Positions 19,030 to 27,244 of a stretch of DNA of 32,140 nt are shown here, one piece after another. Both the position numbers and the translations under genes were made by a program. Each line of letters begins with the position of its first letter. Within the stretch, counting starts at the first letter, position 1. The DNA is from an uncultured Synechococcus sp. (GTDB lineage Bacteria > Cyanobacteriota > Cyanobacteriia > PCC-6307 > Cyanobiaceae), in NCBI GenBank assembly GCA_913050565.1, contig CAJWZW010000009.1:1-32140 (forward strand), given 5' to 3'. The notes beneath the pieces are model-generated. The model was not told where the DNA came from and ran no database searches. It saw only the letters and a list, made by a program, of their open reading frames with translations.

Positions 19030-19815
19030 CTAAACATCCAGGATGTTGCGCTGAACGGCGTCGGCCCAGCCCTGGGCATGGGGAAACGCTGCCAACTGAA
19101 ATCGACCGCTCTGCACTCCCTCCAGCAAGGCCGGATGAGGTCCCTCAGGCCCCGGCACCACAACAGCAACATCCGCCGCTTCCAGCAGAGGCAGATCATT
19201 CGGGGAATCACCAAGACCCAGCACCCGCACCTGGGCAACCCCCAGACGTTGCTTGAGAACCTTCAGAGCCCGTCCCTTGCTGACCCCAGCCCCAAGAAGG
19301 TGTGCCATCCGATTGCCCTGCACGATCGCCAACCCACGCTCAGCAGCGAGCTGCCGGAGCCGTGGCCGAAGAGTCGTCGACGGCGGCACGAACGGGACGC
19401 TGCAACAGCGGCGCTGGGCCTGAAGCAGACTCTCACCCGAGAGTCCCAGCAGCTGATCCCCCTCGGCTGCAGTGAGGTCATCCAACGCCCTCAGCGGCTC
19501 TCCGAGATCAGCGGCCAAATGCTGGAGCTGCGGTTTGAGCTCAGCCCAGGTGGGCCCCAAAGCCTGCTGCCAGGAACCGATGGAAGGTGTTTCACCATGA
19601 ATCGCCCCGCCGTTTTCGACGATGTAGGGATCCCGCAGACCAACCTCAGCGCGAAATCGCTCCACCTCCTCCGCGGTCTTGCTGGTGCAGGGAATCACGG
19701 GAATCTCCCGCCGACGCAGGTCGCGAAGCACATCGGCCGCTGGTGACCAGTCGTAGCGATGGTCCATCAGGGTTCCATCGAGATCGGTCACCACCCACCA
19801 CACCGGACCGGTCAT
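19030..19815 (-). CDS. gpgP: glucosyl-3-phosphoglycerate phosphatase (HAD family, MpgP-like)
   Basis: 261 aa HAD phosphatase of the mannosyl/glucosyl-3-phosphoglycerate phosphatase type. It is expected to dephosphorylate glucosyl-3-phosphoglycerate to glucosylglycerate. Motif I DLDGTLMDH (D11, D13), motif II TSKTAEEVE, the cap region VENGGAIHG, and motif IV GLGDSPNDLPLLEAADV are all intact. The frame extends upstream to 19902, but the ATG at 19813-19815 gives MTGPVWWVVTDLDGTLMDH, the normal start, and overlaps the GH13 stop by 4 bp. The function is inferred with good support from the divergent gpgS and the sequence type. No terminator was seen after it. Confidence 0.9.
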   Translation of the reverse strand: MTGPVWWVVTDLDGTLMDHRYDWSPAADVLRDLRRREIPVIPCTSKTAEEVERFRAEVGLRDPYIVENGGAIHGETPSIGSWQQALGPTWAELKPQLQHLAADLGEPLRALDDLTAAEGDQLLGLSGESLLQAQRRCCSVPFVPPSTTLRPRLRQLAAERGLAIVQGNRMAHLLGAGVSKGRALKVLKQRLGVAQVRVLGLGDSPNDLPLLEAADVAVVVPGPEGPHPALLEGVQSGRFQLAAFPHAQGWADAVQRNILDV

Positions 19816-21557
19816 CGCTGAATCAACCAATGCACCGCGTAAGGCTCCAACTGAATGCGGGGAGGCAGATGCGCAGACCGTCCGCTGAGACAATCGGACC
19901 AATCCCCCTCGCTACATCCCTCCAGCCCGCGCCGATCCAGGGTGAGTCGTGACCCCGTGATGTTGTGCACGGCAACCAACACCTTCCCCCGATGAGAACG
20001 GCGCAGGATGACCAGATCTGCCCTGCCGTCACTCAGCAGCTGCAGATCCGCATCAGGGTGGAGGGCCGGCTGCTGTCGACGCACCTGCAGAGCGCGACGC
20101 AAAGCGGTAACCACGGCGGAAGCCTCACTGTCGGGATCCTCCAGTCGGCGCTCCACCGCCTGCAGCTTGAACTGAGGGCGATTGAGATCGCGACGCTGAC
20201 CGGTGCGGCGGAAACGGCCAAGGTCGTTCGGCTCCGCCAGCAGTGCAGGCAGGTAAAAAGCAGGCACCCCGGGCAGGGCCATCACCAGCAGCTGTGTCAG
20301 CACAAACCGCTGCAACTGGAGATGTGCCGGATCAATGCCGCCATCGGCCATCGCGCTCCACCAACTGATGTTGATCTCATAGGGCACCTCCACACCGCTG
20401 CTGAGTCGCCGATGGCTGACCAGGCCTCCGCGTTGCTCACAGCTGATCAACAGCTGCAGCAGACGCTTGTCCGACATCAGTCCCTCCAGCGGCCGCAGTC
20501 CCACACCGTCATGACTGGCGGTGAAGTTGAGCAGACCGGTTTGCTCAGGCAGCTGCGGCCAGCGGTTCAGCCAGGCATTGAGCAGATCAGCCCGACCGCC
20601 GATCACCGCCTCCAGCAGCAGTGGAGGCAAGGGAAAGTTGTAGGCGAGGTGAGCCTCGCTTCCGCTTTGTAAGTACGACAGATTTTCCTGCTCCGGAACA
20701 TTGGTCTCGGTCACCACCACCCCATCGGCACAGGCCTGATCCAGCAGCAGGCGCAGCAGCGTCACGATCCGATGCGCCTGGGGCAGGTGAATGCAGCTCG
20801 TGCCGGGGCTTTTCCAGACGAAGCCCACCGCGTCGAGGCGCAGCCAACGCACCCCATGGCGCACCATCCGCTCCAGCAACCTGGTGAATCCCAGCAGCAC
20901 TGCAGGACTCCGCCAGTTGAGATCCACCTGATCGGGACCGAATGTGGTCCACACCTCACGAGTCCCAGCAGGGCCCTGGAGCCGAGTGAACAGAGACGAA
21001 CTGCGCGGCCGCACCACATCGCACCAGCAGTCATCAGGGGACGCCTCGAGCACACAATCACGACCCGGCTCGGCATCGCTCAGAAACTGGCGCACCCAGG
21101 GATGGGACGCTGAAACATGGTTGAGCACCAGATCCGCCATCAGCCGCCGTCCATCCGACAACGCCGCCAGATCACTCCAATCGCCATGGCGCGATTCCAG
21201 ACGGTCGTGACTCGCCACCGCAAAACCACCGTCGCTGGTGGATGCCAGGAAAGGGAGAACATGCACAACGGGTGAAAACACATCAAAAAACCCGTTCACC
21301 AGGCGGGTCAGGCTGACCAACCCCGGCCGGCCCGACTGGATGACTGTGTCGGCGTAGGAGATCAGCACGGCATCGCCGGCCTGCCATCGACATGGGGCGT
21401 CACTTGAATCCTTGATTCCTGACAGACCACTCAGAATCTGCAGCAATTGCGACGACAGGTTTTCGACAACCTCGGAAGAATCATCGGGGTAGAGATCACG
21501 AAGCAGGGCCTGCAGCGACTCTTCGCGCTGGTGCTGCACAACGTTCCTCCTGAGCAT
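19812..21557 (-). CDS. GH13 sucrose-phosphorylase-like enzyme, probably glucosylglycerate phosphorylase
   Basis: 581 aa from ATG 21555-21557; the open frame continues to 21644 but would then overlap gpgS. The family is GH13 subfamily 18 type: a barrel with DLVLNHVSASHPW (142-154), nucleophile D242 in WLRLDAVGFVWK, general acid E285 in VVVTETNVPEQEN and D350 in FTASHDGVGLRPLEG. Known members phosphorolyse sucrose, sucrose-6-phosphate or glucosylglycerate. Because it is coupled to gpgP and next to gpgS, release of glucose-1-phosphate from glucosylglycerate is the most economical guess. The same family can run in reverse as a synthase. Specificity was not established from sequence; the gene is often annotated simply as sucrose phosphorylase. 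Confidence 0.82.
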   Translation of the reverse strand: MLRRNVVQHQREESLQALLRDLYPDDSSEVVENLSSQLLQILSGLSGIKDSSDAPCRWQAGDAVLISYADTVIQSGRPGLVSLTRLVNGFFDVFSPVVHVLPFLASTSDGGFAVASHDRLESRHGDWSDLAALSDGRRLMADLVLNHVSASHPWVRQFLSDAEPGRDCVLEASPDDCWCDVVRPRSSSLFTRLQGPAGTREVWTTFGPDQVDLNWRSPAVLLGFTRLLERMVRHGVRWLRLDAVGFVWKSPGTSCIHLPQAHRIVTLLRLLLDQACADGVVVTETNVPEQENLSYLQSGSEAHLAYNFPLPPLLLEAVIGGRADLLNAWLNRWPQLPEQTGLLNFTASHDGVGLRPLEGLMSDKRLLQLLISCEQRGGLVSHRRLSSGVEVPYEINISWWSAMADGGIDPAHLQLQRFVLTQLLVMALPGVPAFYLPALLAEPNDLGRFRRTGQRRDLNRPQFKLQAVERRLEDPDSEASAVVTALRRALQVRRQQPALHPDADLQLLSDGRADLVILRRSHRGKVLVAVHNITGSRLTLDRRGLEGCSEGDWSDCLSGRSAHLPPRIQLEPYAVHWLIQR

Positions 21558-21608
21558 GCCACTGGTATCGGTCAGGTCCTCTGCTCCTGTTGTCGCATTG
21601 AACACCGC

Positions 21609-22886
21609 ATGGATTTTCAGCAAGGCCTGATCACCACGGTTCATGACTACAGCCTTGGCAACCTCGACGCCATTGCCTTTAACAAAGAGCTCGGCCAGAG
21701 GCCCACAACCCTGCTGATCCCCTGTCTGATGGAGGAATTCAGCCGTCCGGCCCTGGGGCTGATCCGCGACACCCTGGCTTCCCTGAAGGGACTCAATCGT
21801 CTGGTGATCGCCCTGGCCGCTGATCGTGCCGAGGACGTACGGGATGCCGAAACGTTCTTCTCAAAGATGCCTTTTCCGGTGCAGGTGCACTGGACCAACG
21901 GGCCAGCAGTGCAGGAGCTTCTGGGGTCCATGGTGAATCTGGGCCTGGACGTCACCGGCCCACCAGGCAAAGGCTGGGCTGTCTGGCAGGGGCTCGGCGT
22001 TGCCTGTCAGGACGCTGAGGTCGTGGGCCTGTTCGATGCCGACATCCGCACCTTCGGATCGGCCTACCCCGAGCGGATGTTGCGTCCACTGCTGGACCCA
22101 TCCCACGGCATTGCCTACGTCAAGGCGTTCTACAGCCGACTCTCTCTGGAAACGCAGGCCCTGCAGGGACGTGCCACCCGTCTGTTTGTCGGCCCGCTTC
22201 TGGCCAGCCTGGAGGAGATCTTCGGTCCATTGCCCTATCTGCGCTATCTCCAGGGGTTTCGCTACCCGCTGGCGGGTGAATTCGCCTTCACCAGCGATCT
22301 GGCGATGAATCTGCGCATTCCATCGGACTGGGGTCTGGAGGTCGGTCTGTTATCCGAGGTGTATCGCCACGTTGCCCTGAGCAGAATCGCCCAGGTGGAT
22401 CTGGGCCTGTTTGATCACAAGCACAAAGGGCTGGGGTCAACGCCGGGCGAAGGGCTGCAGCGAATGGCAGGTGAAATCTTCGGCACCGTTCTGCGGGGAC
22501 TGATGGAGCATGAAGGAGCCGTTGTGTCGATGGACCAGTTGCCCACACTCGAGGTGCTTTACCGCCGGGTGGGCGAAGACCGCGTCCGCCAGTTCGGCCT
22601 CGACTCCGCCATCAATCGTCTCCCCTACGACCGTCATGGCGAGGAACTGGCTGTGCAGAGCTTTGCGGGCCTGCTGCGCCCGGGACTGGCTCAGCTGATG
22701 ACCTCACCGATTGCACATCAACTCCCGAGCTGGTCACGACTGAACAGCTGCAATCCCTCATTGCAGGCAGATCTGAGTGCCGCTGGGCAGGCCGATCGCT
22801 CAGGATGGAGAGCACGAAAATCGCCGCAATCCCTGCGCCGACCAAATCACAAACCACAGGCAACATCACAGGGAATGGCGGCCTGA
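21609..22886 (+). CDS. gpgS: glucosyl-3-phosphoglycerate synthase (GT81-type)
   Basis: 425 aa. GpgS transfers glucose from an NDP-glucose (ADP- or GDP-glucose in this family) to 3-phosphoglycerate, the first step of glucosylglycerate synthesis. Visible are TTLLIPCLMEEFSRPAL (33-49), the GT-A core LVIALAADRAEDV, a Gly-rich PPGKGWAVWQGL (118-129) and the metal-binding DAD at 143-145 in GLFDADIRTF. FSRLSLE-like and YPLAGEFAF segments follow. The ATG at 21609 gives MDFQQGLITTVHDYSLGNLD. The last 50 residues are polar and low-complexity (RKSPQSLRRPNHKPQATSQ) and may be a disordered tail. It is divergent from the GH13 gene, with 51 bp between the starts. Confidence 0.92.
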   Translation: MDFQQGLITTVHDYSLGNLDAIAFNKELGQRPTTLLIPCLMEEFSRPALGLIRDTLASLKGLNRLVIALAADRAEDVRDAETFFSKMPFPVQVHWTNGPAVQELLGSMVNLGLDVTGPPGKGWAVWQGLGVACQDAEVVGLFDADIRTFGSAYPERMLRPLLDPSHGIAYVKAFYSRLSLETQALQGRATRLFVGPLLASLEEIFGPLPYLRYLQGFRYPLAGEFAFTSDLAMNLRIPSDWGLEVGLLSEVYRHVALSRIAQVDLGLFDHKHKGLGSTPGEGLQRMAGEIFGTVLRGLMEHEGAVVSMDQLPTLEVLYRRVGEDRVRQFGLDSAINRLPYDRHGEELAVQSFAGLLRPGLAQLMTSPIAHQLPSWSRLNSCNPSLQADLSAAGQADRSGWRARKSPQSLRRPNHKPQATSQGMAA

Positions 22887-23129
22887 GTGCACTTCAGCGG
22901 CAACGGTTCAGCGCCAAATTCTTGATAACGGCGAATCGATTTGATCCCATATGGCCGAGCAACATCATCAGAAAACCTGAAGCGGAATAAACAGCTTCTC
23001 TGTCAATGTTCAGGCCGTTACAGAAGACGAAAGTTCGGTATCAGGAGATCTGTACGAAATCTAAAGGGACCACATTTTCGTCACCAATCAGACATTTGCG
23101 ACAACTCATCAACGCGACATTGTCAAGAC
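22887..23129. other. non-coding spacer after gpgS
   Basis: About 240 bp between gpgS and the DUF1830 gene. It is AT-richer than the neighbouring genes. The frame of the downstream gene extends into it as a basic, Cys/Arg-rich stretch without protein character. I see no tRNA, no strong hairpin with a T-run, and no NtcA palindrome with correct spacing. It presumably holds the promoter of the DUF1830 gene and the 3' end of the gpgS message. Confidence 0.4.
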
Positions 23130-23393
23130 TTGGATCTGCAAATCGTGATCGAGTGCATTTATCGCAATGACAGCAATCGCATGGTGATTCTGAAATGCAT
23201 CGGAGAACACCGTTTTTATCGAGAGAAGGTTGTGATGCCCGCCGAAGTCTTCTGGTTTGAGGCACCGGCCGAAGCGCGACTGGAAATCTGGAAGATGTCG
23301 GTGACCGGCCAGATGTTGCATCTTCGCGCCGATGTCAGCGACTACTCCACCGAAAAGGACGAGAACACGACGGAATCTCTCTGGGCCTGCTGA
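23130..23393 (+). CDS. DUF1830 cyanobacterial protein
   Basis: 87 aa from a TTG at 23130 (a GTG at 23145 is the other candidate). The core IECIYRNDSNRMVILKCIG, REKVVMPAEVFWFEAPAEA, LEIW matches the short DUF1830 family: an N-terminal Y-x-N, a mid V-x-P and F-E-A-P-x-E-A-x-L-E-I. These proteins are nearly confined to cyanobacteria and have no known role. The open frame reaches back to 22941, but that part is basic and Cys-rich and lies outside the usual length. It is convergent with urtE, with 12 bp between the stops. No clear ribosome-binding site decides the start. Confidence 0.75.
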   Translation: MDLQIVIECIYRNDSNRMVILKCIGEHRFYREKVVMPAEVFWFEAPAEARLEIWKMSVTGQMLHLRADVSDYSTEKDENTTESLWAC

Positions 23394-23405
23394 ACCGTTG
23401 GGGGA

Positions 23406-24116
23406 TCAGACGCTGAGAAACTGATCCACCACTGTCTGGCTGAGGTCGGCTGTCGGCCCGCTTGCCACGATTCCACCCCGCTGCATTGCGTAGTAGCGAT
23501 CTGCCTGGCGGACGAAATGCAGGTGCTGTTCCACCAGCAGAACTCCAATACCGGTTTCGGCAATGATGCGCCGAACGGCAGCTTCAATGTCCTGCACGAT
23601 GTTGGGCTGAATACCTTCGGTGGGTTCATCGAGCAAAAGCAGCTTGGGCCTGCCAAGAAGAGCCCGGGCGATCGCAAGCTGCTGCTGCTGACCGCCGCTG
23701 AGATCACCCCCTTTGCGGGACAGAAACTCCCTCAGGATCGGAAAAAGGTCGTAAACAATCGGATCAATGCTGCGGTTACGGGCCAGACCACCCGGCAACG
23801 CCTCCCTCCCCAGCATCAGGTTCTCCTCCACGGTGAGCTGCGGAATGATTTCCCGCCCCTGGGGCACATAGGCAATCCCCGCACGTGCCCGCTGATGCGG
23901 TGCCTGACGGTTCACTCCACAACCTTCAAACAGGATCTCGCCGGATCGCGGACGAAGCAGCCCGATGAGCGACTTGAGCAGCGTGGTCTTGCCCACGCCG
24001 TTGCGACCGATCAGGCAGACCATCTCACCGGCCTTCACGCTCAGGTCGACATCTCGAAGAATATGACTCTCGCCGTAGTAGGTGTTCAGGCCACTGATCT
24101 CGAGCAGATAGGTCAT
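23406..24116 (-). CDS. urtE: urea ABC transporter ATP-binding protein UrtE
   Basis: 236 aa ABC ATPase of the LivF type, one of the two ATPases of the Urt urea importer. Walker A GRNGVGKT is at 37-44, the signature is LSGGQQQQLAIARAL, and Walker B LLLLDEPTEGIQPN follows, where EGIQP is the usual UrtE/LivF-type continuation. The H-loop LVEQHLHF is present. It is the last gene of urtABCDE. Its start overlaps the urtD stop by 4 bp. It ends 12 bp from the convergent DUF1830 gene with no visible terminator. Confidence 0.95.
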   Translation of the reverse strand: MTYLLEISGLNTYYGESHILRDVDLSVKAGEMVCLIGRNGVGKTTLLKSLIGLLRPRSGEILFEGCGVNRQAPHQRARAGIAYVPQGREIIPQLTVEENLMLGREALPGGLARNRSIDPIVYDLFPILREFLSRKGGDLSGGQQQQLAIARALLGRPKLLLLDEPTEGIQPNIVQDIEAAVRRIIAETGIGVLLVEQHLHFVRQADRYYAMQRGGIVASGPTADLSQTVVDQFLSV

Positions 24117-24868
24117 CCGTTGTCCTCCTCGGTGGTGCCGAGATAAACCTCAATCACCCGCGGATCAGCCTGCACCTGATCCATGGTCCCTTCGCACAAC
24201 ACATGGCCCTGGTGCAGCACGGTCACCGAGCTGTCCAGACGGCGAATGAACTCCATGTCGTGCTCGATGACGAGCACGGTGTGATCTCCCGCCAGCGACT
24301 TGAGCAAGTCCGCTGTGAGGTCGGTCTCCTCGTCGGTGAGCCCCGCCACCGGCTCGTCCACCAGCAGAAGATCAGGGTTCTGCCCCACAAGCATGGCGAT
24401 CTCGAGCCACTGCTTCTGGCCATGGGACAGAGCTCCGGCAAACCAGTCACACCGGTTCTGCAGATTGACGATGCTCATCAACTGATGAACCCGGTCGCGC
24501 TGCTCCCCACTGAGACCACCCAGCAACAGCGACCAGGGCTGCTTCGGCTGGCTGACCGCCAGAGCGAGATTCTGCTGAACACTGAGCTTCTCGAACACCC
24601 GTGGACTCTGGAACTTGCGGCCGACCCCCAGACGGGCAATGCGGTGTTCGCGCGTCCCGATCAGGGAACGACCCTTGAACACCACATCTCCGCCCGTTGG
24701 AACCGTCTTGCCGGTGATGACATCCAGAAAGGTTGTCTTGCCGGCGCCATTGGGACCGATCACGGCCCGAAGTTCACCCGGTTGAAGGCTGAGATTGAGA
24801 TCGCTAAGAGCCAGGAAACCGTCGAAGCTGACGGTGATCTGACGCAACTCCAACAACGGCTGGGTCAT
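24113..24868 (-). CDS. urtD: urea ABC transporter ATP-binding protein UrtD
   Basis: 251 aa LivG-type ATPase. Walker A GPNGAGKT is at 38-45, the signature is LSHGQKQWLEIAMLVGQ (the SHGQ variant is normal for UrtD), and Walker B LLLVDEPVAGLTDEET follows. An H-loop VIEHDMEFIRRL is present. The N-terminus has the DGFLALSDLNL sequence common to branched-chain amino-acid/urea transporters. It partners with UrtE to drive urea import through UrtB/UrtC. It overlaps urtC and urtE by 4 bp each, so the proteins should be made in step. Confidence 0.95.
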   Translation of the reverse strand: MTQPLLELRQITVSFDGFLALSDLNLSLQPGELRAVIGPNGAGKTTFLDVITGKTVPTGGDVVFKGRSLIGTREHRIARLGVGRKFQSPRVFEKLSVQQNLALAVSQPKQPWSLLLGGLSGEQRDRVHQLMSIVNLQNRCDWFAGALSHGQKQWLEIAMLVGQNPDLLLVDEPVAGLTDEETDLTADLLKSLAGDHTVLVIEHDMEFIRRLDSSVTVLHQGHVLCEGTMDQVQADPRVIEVYLGTTEEDNG

Positions 24869-25992
24869 GGCTGCACCTCTTCCTGACCTTCACGGTCGAG
24901 ACGCGGATAGGTCGTGCTTCGACGAGCGATCCCAAGACGGTTCAGCCAGTTACCCGGACCTTCCCCACGGAACCAGCCGATCACGCCCTCCGGCAGAGCG
25001 GTGACCACAAGAATGAACAATCCGCCCTGGATGAACAGCCAGCTCTGAGGCATGGCCTCACTCACCAGACTCTTGGCGTAGTTGATCAACACCGCGCCGA
25101 GGATGGCCCCGACGAGGGTGCCGCGACCACCAACCGCAACCCAGATCACCATCTCGATTGAGAAGGGAACGGTCATGAACTGGGGTGACACGATGCCCGA
25201 CTGCACCGTGTACAAAGCACCGCCGATACCGGCAAGACCACCGGCAATTGCGAACACGATGGTTTTGAACAAGGTGGGGTTGTAACCGGCAAAGCGAAGT
25301 CGCGGCTCGTCATCCCGTATGGCGATCAGCACATCGCCGAAACGACCGCGCACCACCCAGCGCAGGAACAGCCAGGCCAGGATCACCACAACCGCGGTCA
25401 ACCAGAAAAAGACGCGCTGCATCTCCGGAGACCCCACCAGCTGACCGAACAGCTGGGTCACATCGGTTTTAAGACCGTTGGTTCCGTTGATCAGTTTTTG
25501 CTGGCCGTTGAAGAAGTTGAAGAAGACAAGCAGGGCCGCCTGGGTGAGGATCGAGAAATAGACCCCCTTGATCCGATTGCGGAAAACCAGATTGCCGAGA
25601 ACAGCTGCCAGCACAGCCGGTATCAACCAGATGGCGATCAGGGTGAACACGGGTGAATGGAACGGCTCCCAGAAACCAGGCAGCTGATCAACCCCGTAGA
25701 GACCGAAGAATTCAGGGATGCCGTTGGGAAGATCGGCTGAACTGTTCATCTGCAGATACATCGCGATGGCGTAACCACCAAGGGCGAAAAAAATGCCCTG
25801 CCCAAGACTGAGCAGACCGGTGAAACCCCAGATCAGATCGATGCCGAGAGCCACGATCGCCAACGCGAGAAAGCGCCCGAGCAGATTGAGACGGAACACC
25901 GGCAGCACAGCGGGGGCTGCCACAACCGCCGCAACGATCAGCACCCAGAAGAGAACAAGGGGCCAGCGACGCTGTTGAAGAACCTGCAACAT
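24865..25992 (-). CDS. urtC: urea ABC transporter permease UrtC
   Basis: 375 aa LivM-type permease with about ten hydrophobic segments spread from residue 10 to 340 (for example VLFWVLIVAAVVAAPAVLPV, LALAIVALGIDLIWGFTGLL, LFILVVTALPEGVIGWF). The central conserved parts IRDDEPRLRFAGYN (ATPase-contact loop) and VQSGIVSP with WVAVGGRGTLVGAILGAVL match UrtC. It sits in the inner membrane with UrtB. It starts at ATG 25990-25992, 4 bp after the urtB stop, and ends overlapping urtD. The C-terminal tail is charged (RLDREGQEEVQP). Confidence 0.95.
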   Translation of the reverse strand: MLQVLQQRRWPLVLFWVLIVAAVVAAPAVLPVFRLNLLGRFLALAIVALGIDLIWGFTGLLSLGQGIFFALGGYAIAMYLQMNSSADLPNGIPEFFGLYGVDQLPGFWEPFHSPVFTLIAIWLIPAVLAAVLGNLVFRNRIKGVYFSILTQAALLVFFNFFNGQQKLINGTNGLKTDVTQLFGQLVGSPEMQRVFFWLTAVVVILAWLFLRWVVRGRFGDVLIAIRDDEPRLRFAGYNPTLFKTIVFAIAGGLAGIGGALYTVQSGIVSPQFMTVPFSIEMVIWVAVGGRGTLVGAILGAVLINYAKSLVSEAMPQSWLFIQGGLFILVVTALPEGVIGWFRGEGPGNWLNRLGIARRSTTYPRLDREGQEEVQP

Positions 25993-25996
25993 CGAT

Positions 25997-27151
25997 TCAG
26001 GCCTCCACCATGCGTCCCTTCTGCGGGAAAAGTCCCGCAGGACGGAATTGCAGAAACACCACGATCAGGGCAAACACCATCACCTGCGCCATGCTCGTGG
26101 TGGCGAAGAAATTCACCACGTCCGCCAGAGGCGTCGGCATGTCGGGCCACACCGTGAGCAGACGACCGGCACCAATCAGGTCGGTGAGCAGACCGATGGC
26201 GAAGGAGGCCAGAACAGTGCCGAGCAGATTCCCGACACCCCCGAGCACCACCACCATGAAACAGCCAACGATGTAGGAGCCACCGACATTGGGGCCAACG
26301 GATCCCAGCAAGGAAACGGCTACACCCGCCACACCAGCCAGGCCGGACCCGATACCGAAGGTGAGAACATCCACGGTTTCAGTCGGAATACCGAGACAGT
26401 CACTCATCGAGCGGTTCTGAGTCACGGCTCGGATACGCATGCCCCAGACGCTGCGATTCAGAAACCAGGTCACACCGACAACGGCAACGACCGTGATCAC
26501 GATGATCACAAGACGCGGTACCGGAAAGGTGATGTCGAAATAGTCGATACCGCCTCGCATCCATTTCGGAGCGGTGACGTCGACATTGCGTGACGTTGCA
26601 CGGGCGATGCGACTGATCTGAGCCGCAAGACCACCGGCGAGAAGAACACCTCCCAGAGCGGAGACCGCCCAGGAGCCAGCACACATCAGTCGACGTCGCG
26701 GGCCTGCCAGAAGTTTCTGAGGCAACAGCAGAGGCAGCCCGAAGCCGAGCACCAGGGTGAGCATGAGACCAGCCGCATGGGCGAGCGGAACACTGCGCAC
26801 GAACTGCTGAAGAATCAGGCTGACACCCCAGGTGGCCAGGAGTGTTTCCAGTGGATTGCCATACAGCCGCCGAATCACAGTGCGTTCCAGCAGCACGCCC
26901 ACCACCCCGCTCACGATGAAAGCGAGGGGTATCGCAACCAGCACGTAGGTGTTGTAGACGGGCTGTAGCGCTGGCAGTTTGAAGATCAGCTGCACCACAT
27001 AGGTGGTGTAGGCCCCGAGCATGATCAGCTCGCCATGGGCGAGATTGATCACACCCATCAGACCAAACACAATGGCCAGTCCGAGAGCGGCCATCAGCAG
27101 AACGGAGCCGATGGCCACACCGTTGAACAGGCTTTCAAGAAGCAGTTGCAC
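25997..27151 (-). CDS. urtB: urea ABC transporter permease UrtB
   Basis: 384 aa LivH-type permease with a GTG start (27149-27151; GTGCAACTG). Hydrophobic helices begin immediately (GVAIGSVLLMAALGLAIVFG), then MGVINLAHGELIMLGAYTTY, the conserved LivH/UrtB entry. The ATPase-contact loop RAVTQNRSMSDCLGIPTE and the GSGLAGVAGVAVSLLG region are present. The extra 165-205 segment (RRRLMCAGSWAVSALGGVLL) is the UrtB insertion relative to LivH. It lies about 93 bp after urtA, separated from it by a strong hairpin, so its level may be set lower than that of urtA. Confidence 0.95.
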   Translation of the reverse strand: MQLLLESLFNGVAIGSVLLMAALGLAIVFGLMGVINLAHGELIMLGAYTTYVVQLIFKLPALQPVYNTYVLVAIPLAFIVSGVVGVLLERTVIRRLYGNPLETLLATWGVSLILQQFVRSVPLAHAAGLMLTLVLGFGLPLLLPQKLLAGPRRRLMCAGSWAVSALGGVLLAGGLAAQISRIARATSRNVDVTAPKWMRGGIDYFDITFPVPRLVIIVITVVAVVGVTWFLNRSVWGMRIRAVTQNRSMSDCLGIPTETVDVLTFGIGSGLAGVAGVAVSLLGSVGPNVGGSYIVGCFMVVVLGGVGNLLGTVLASFAIGLLTDLIGAGRLLTVWPDMPTPLADVVNFFATTSMAQVMVFALIVVFLQFRPAGLFPQKGRMVEA

Positions 27152-27186
27152 GGAAGTCTGAAACGAAGCGTTCAGTGAAACGACGA

Positions 27187-27216
27187 AGGGAGGAGCCCGT
27201 CATGGGGCCCCTCCCT
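27187..27216 (-). terminator. intercistronic hairpin between urtA and urtB
   Basis: Arms at 27187-27198 and 27205-27216 pair over 12 bp with one A-C mismatch around a six-base loop; most pairs are G-C. On the minus strand it lies about 30 bases after the urtA stop, but it is followed by TCGTCGTTTC rather than a clean T-run. It probably gives partial termination or protects the urtA message 3' end, raising UrtA over the permeases. Confidence 0.6.
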
Positions 27217-27244
27217 GAAAGGCGATCAGGCTGTGATCCGGGAA

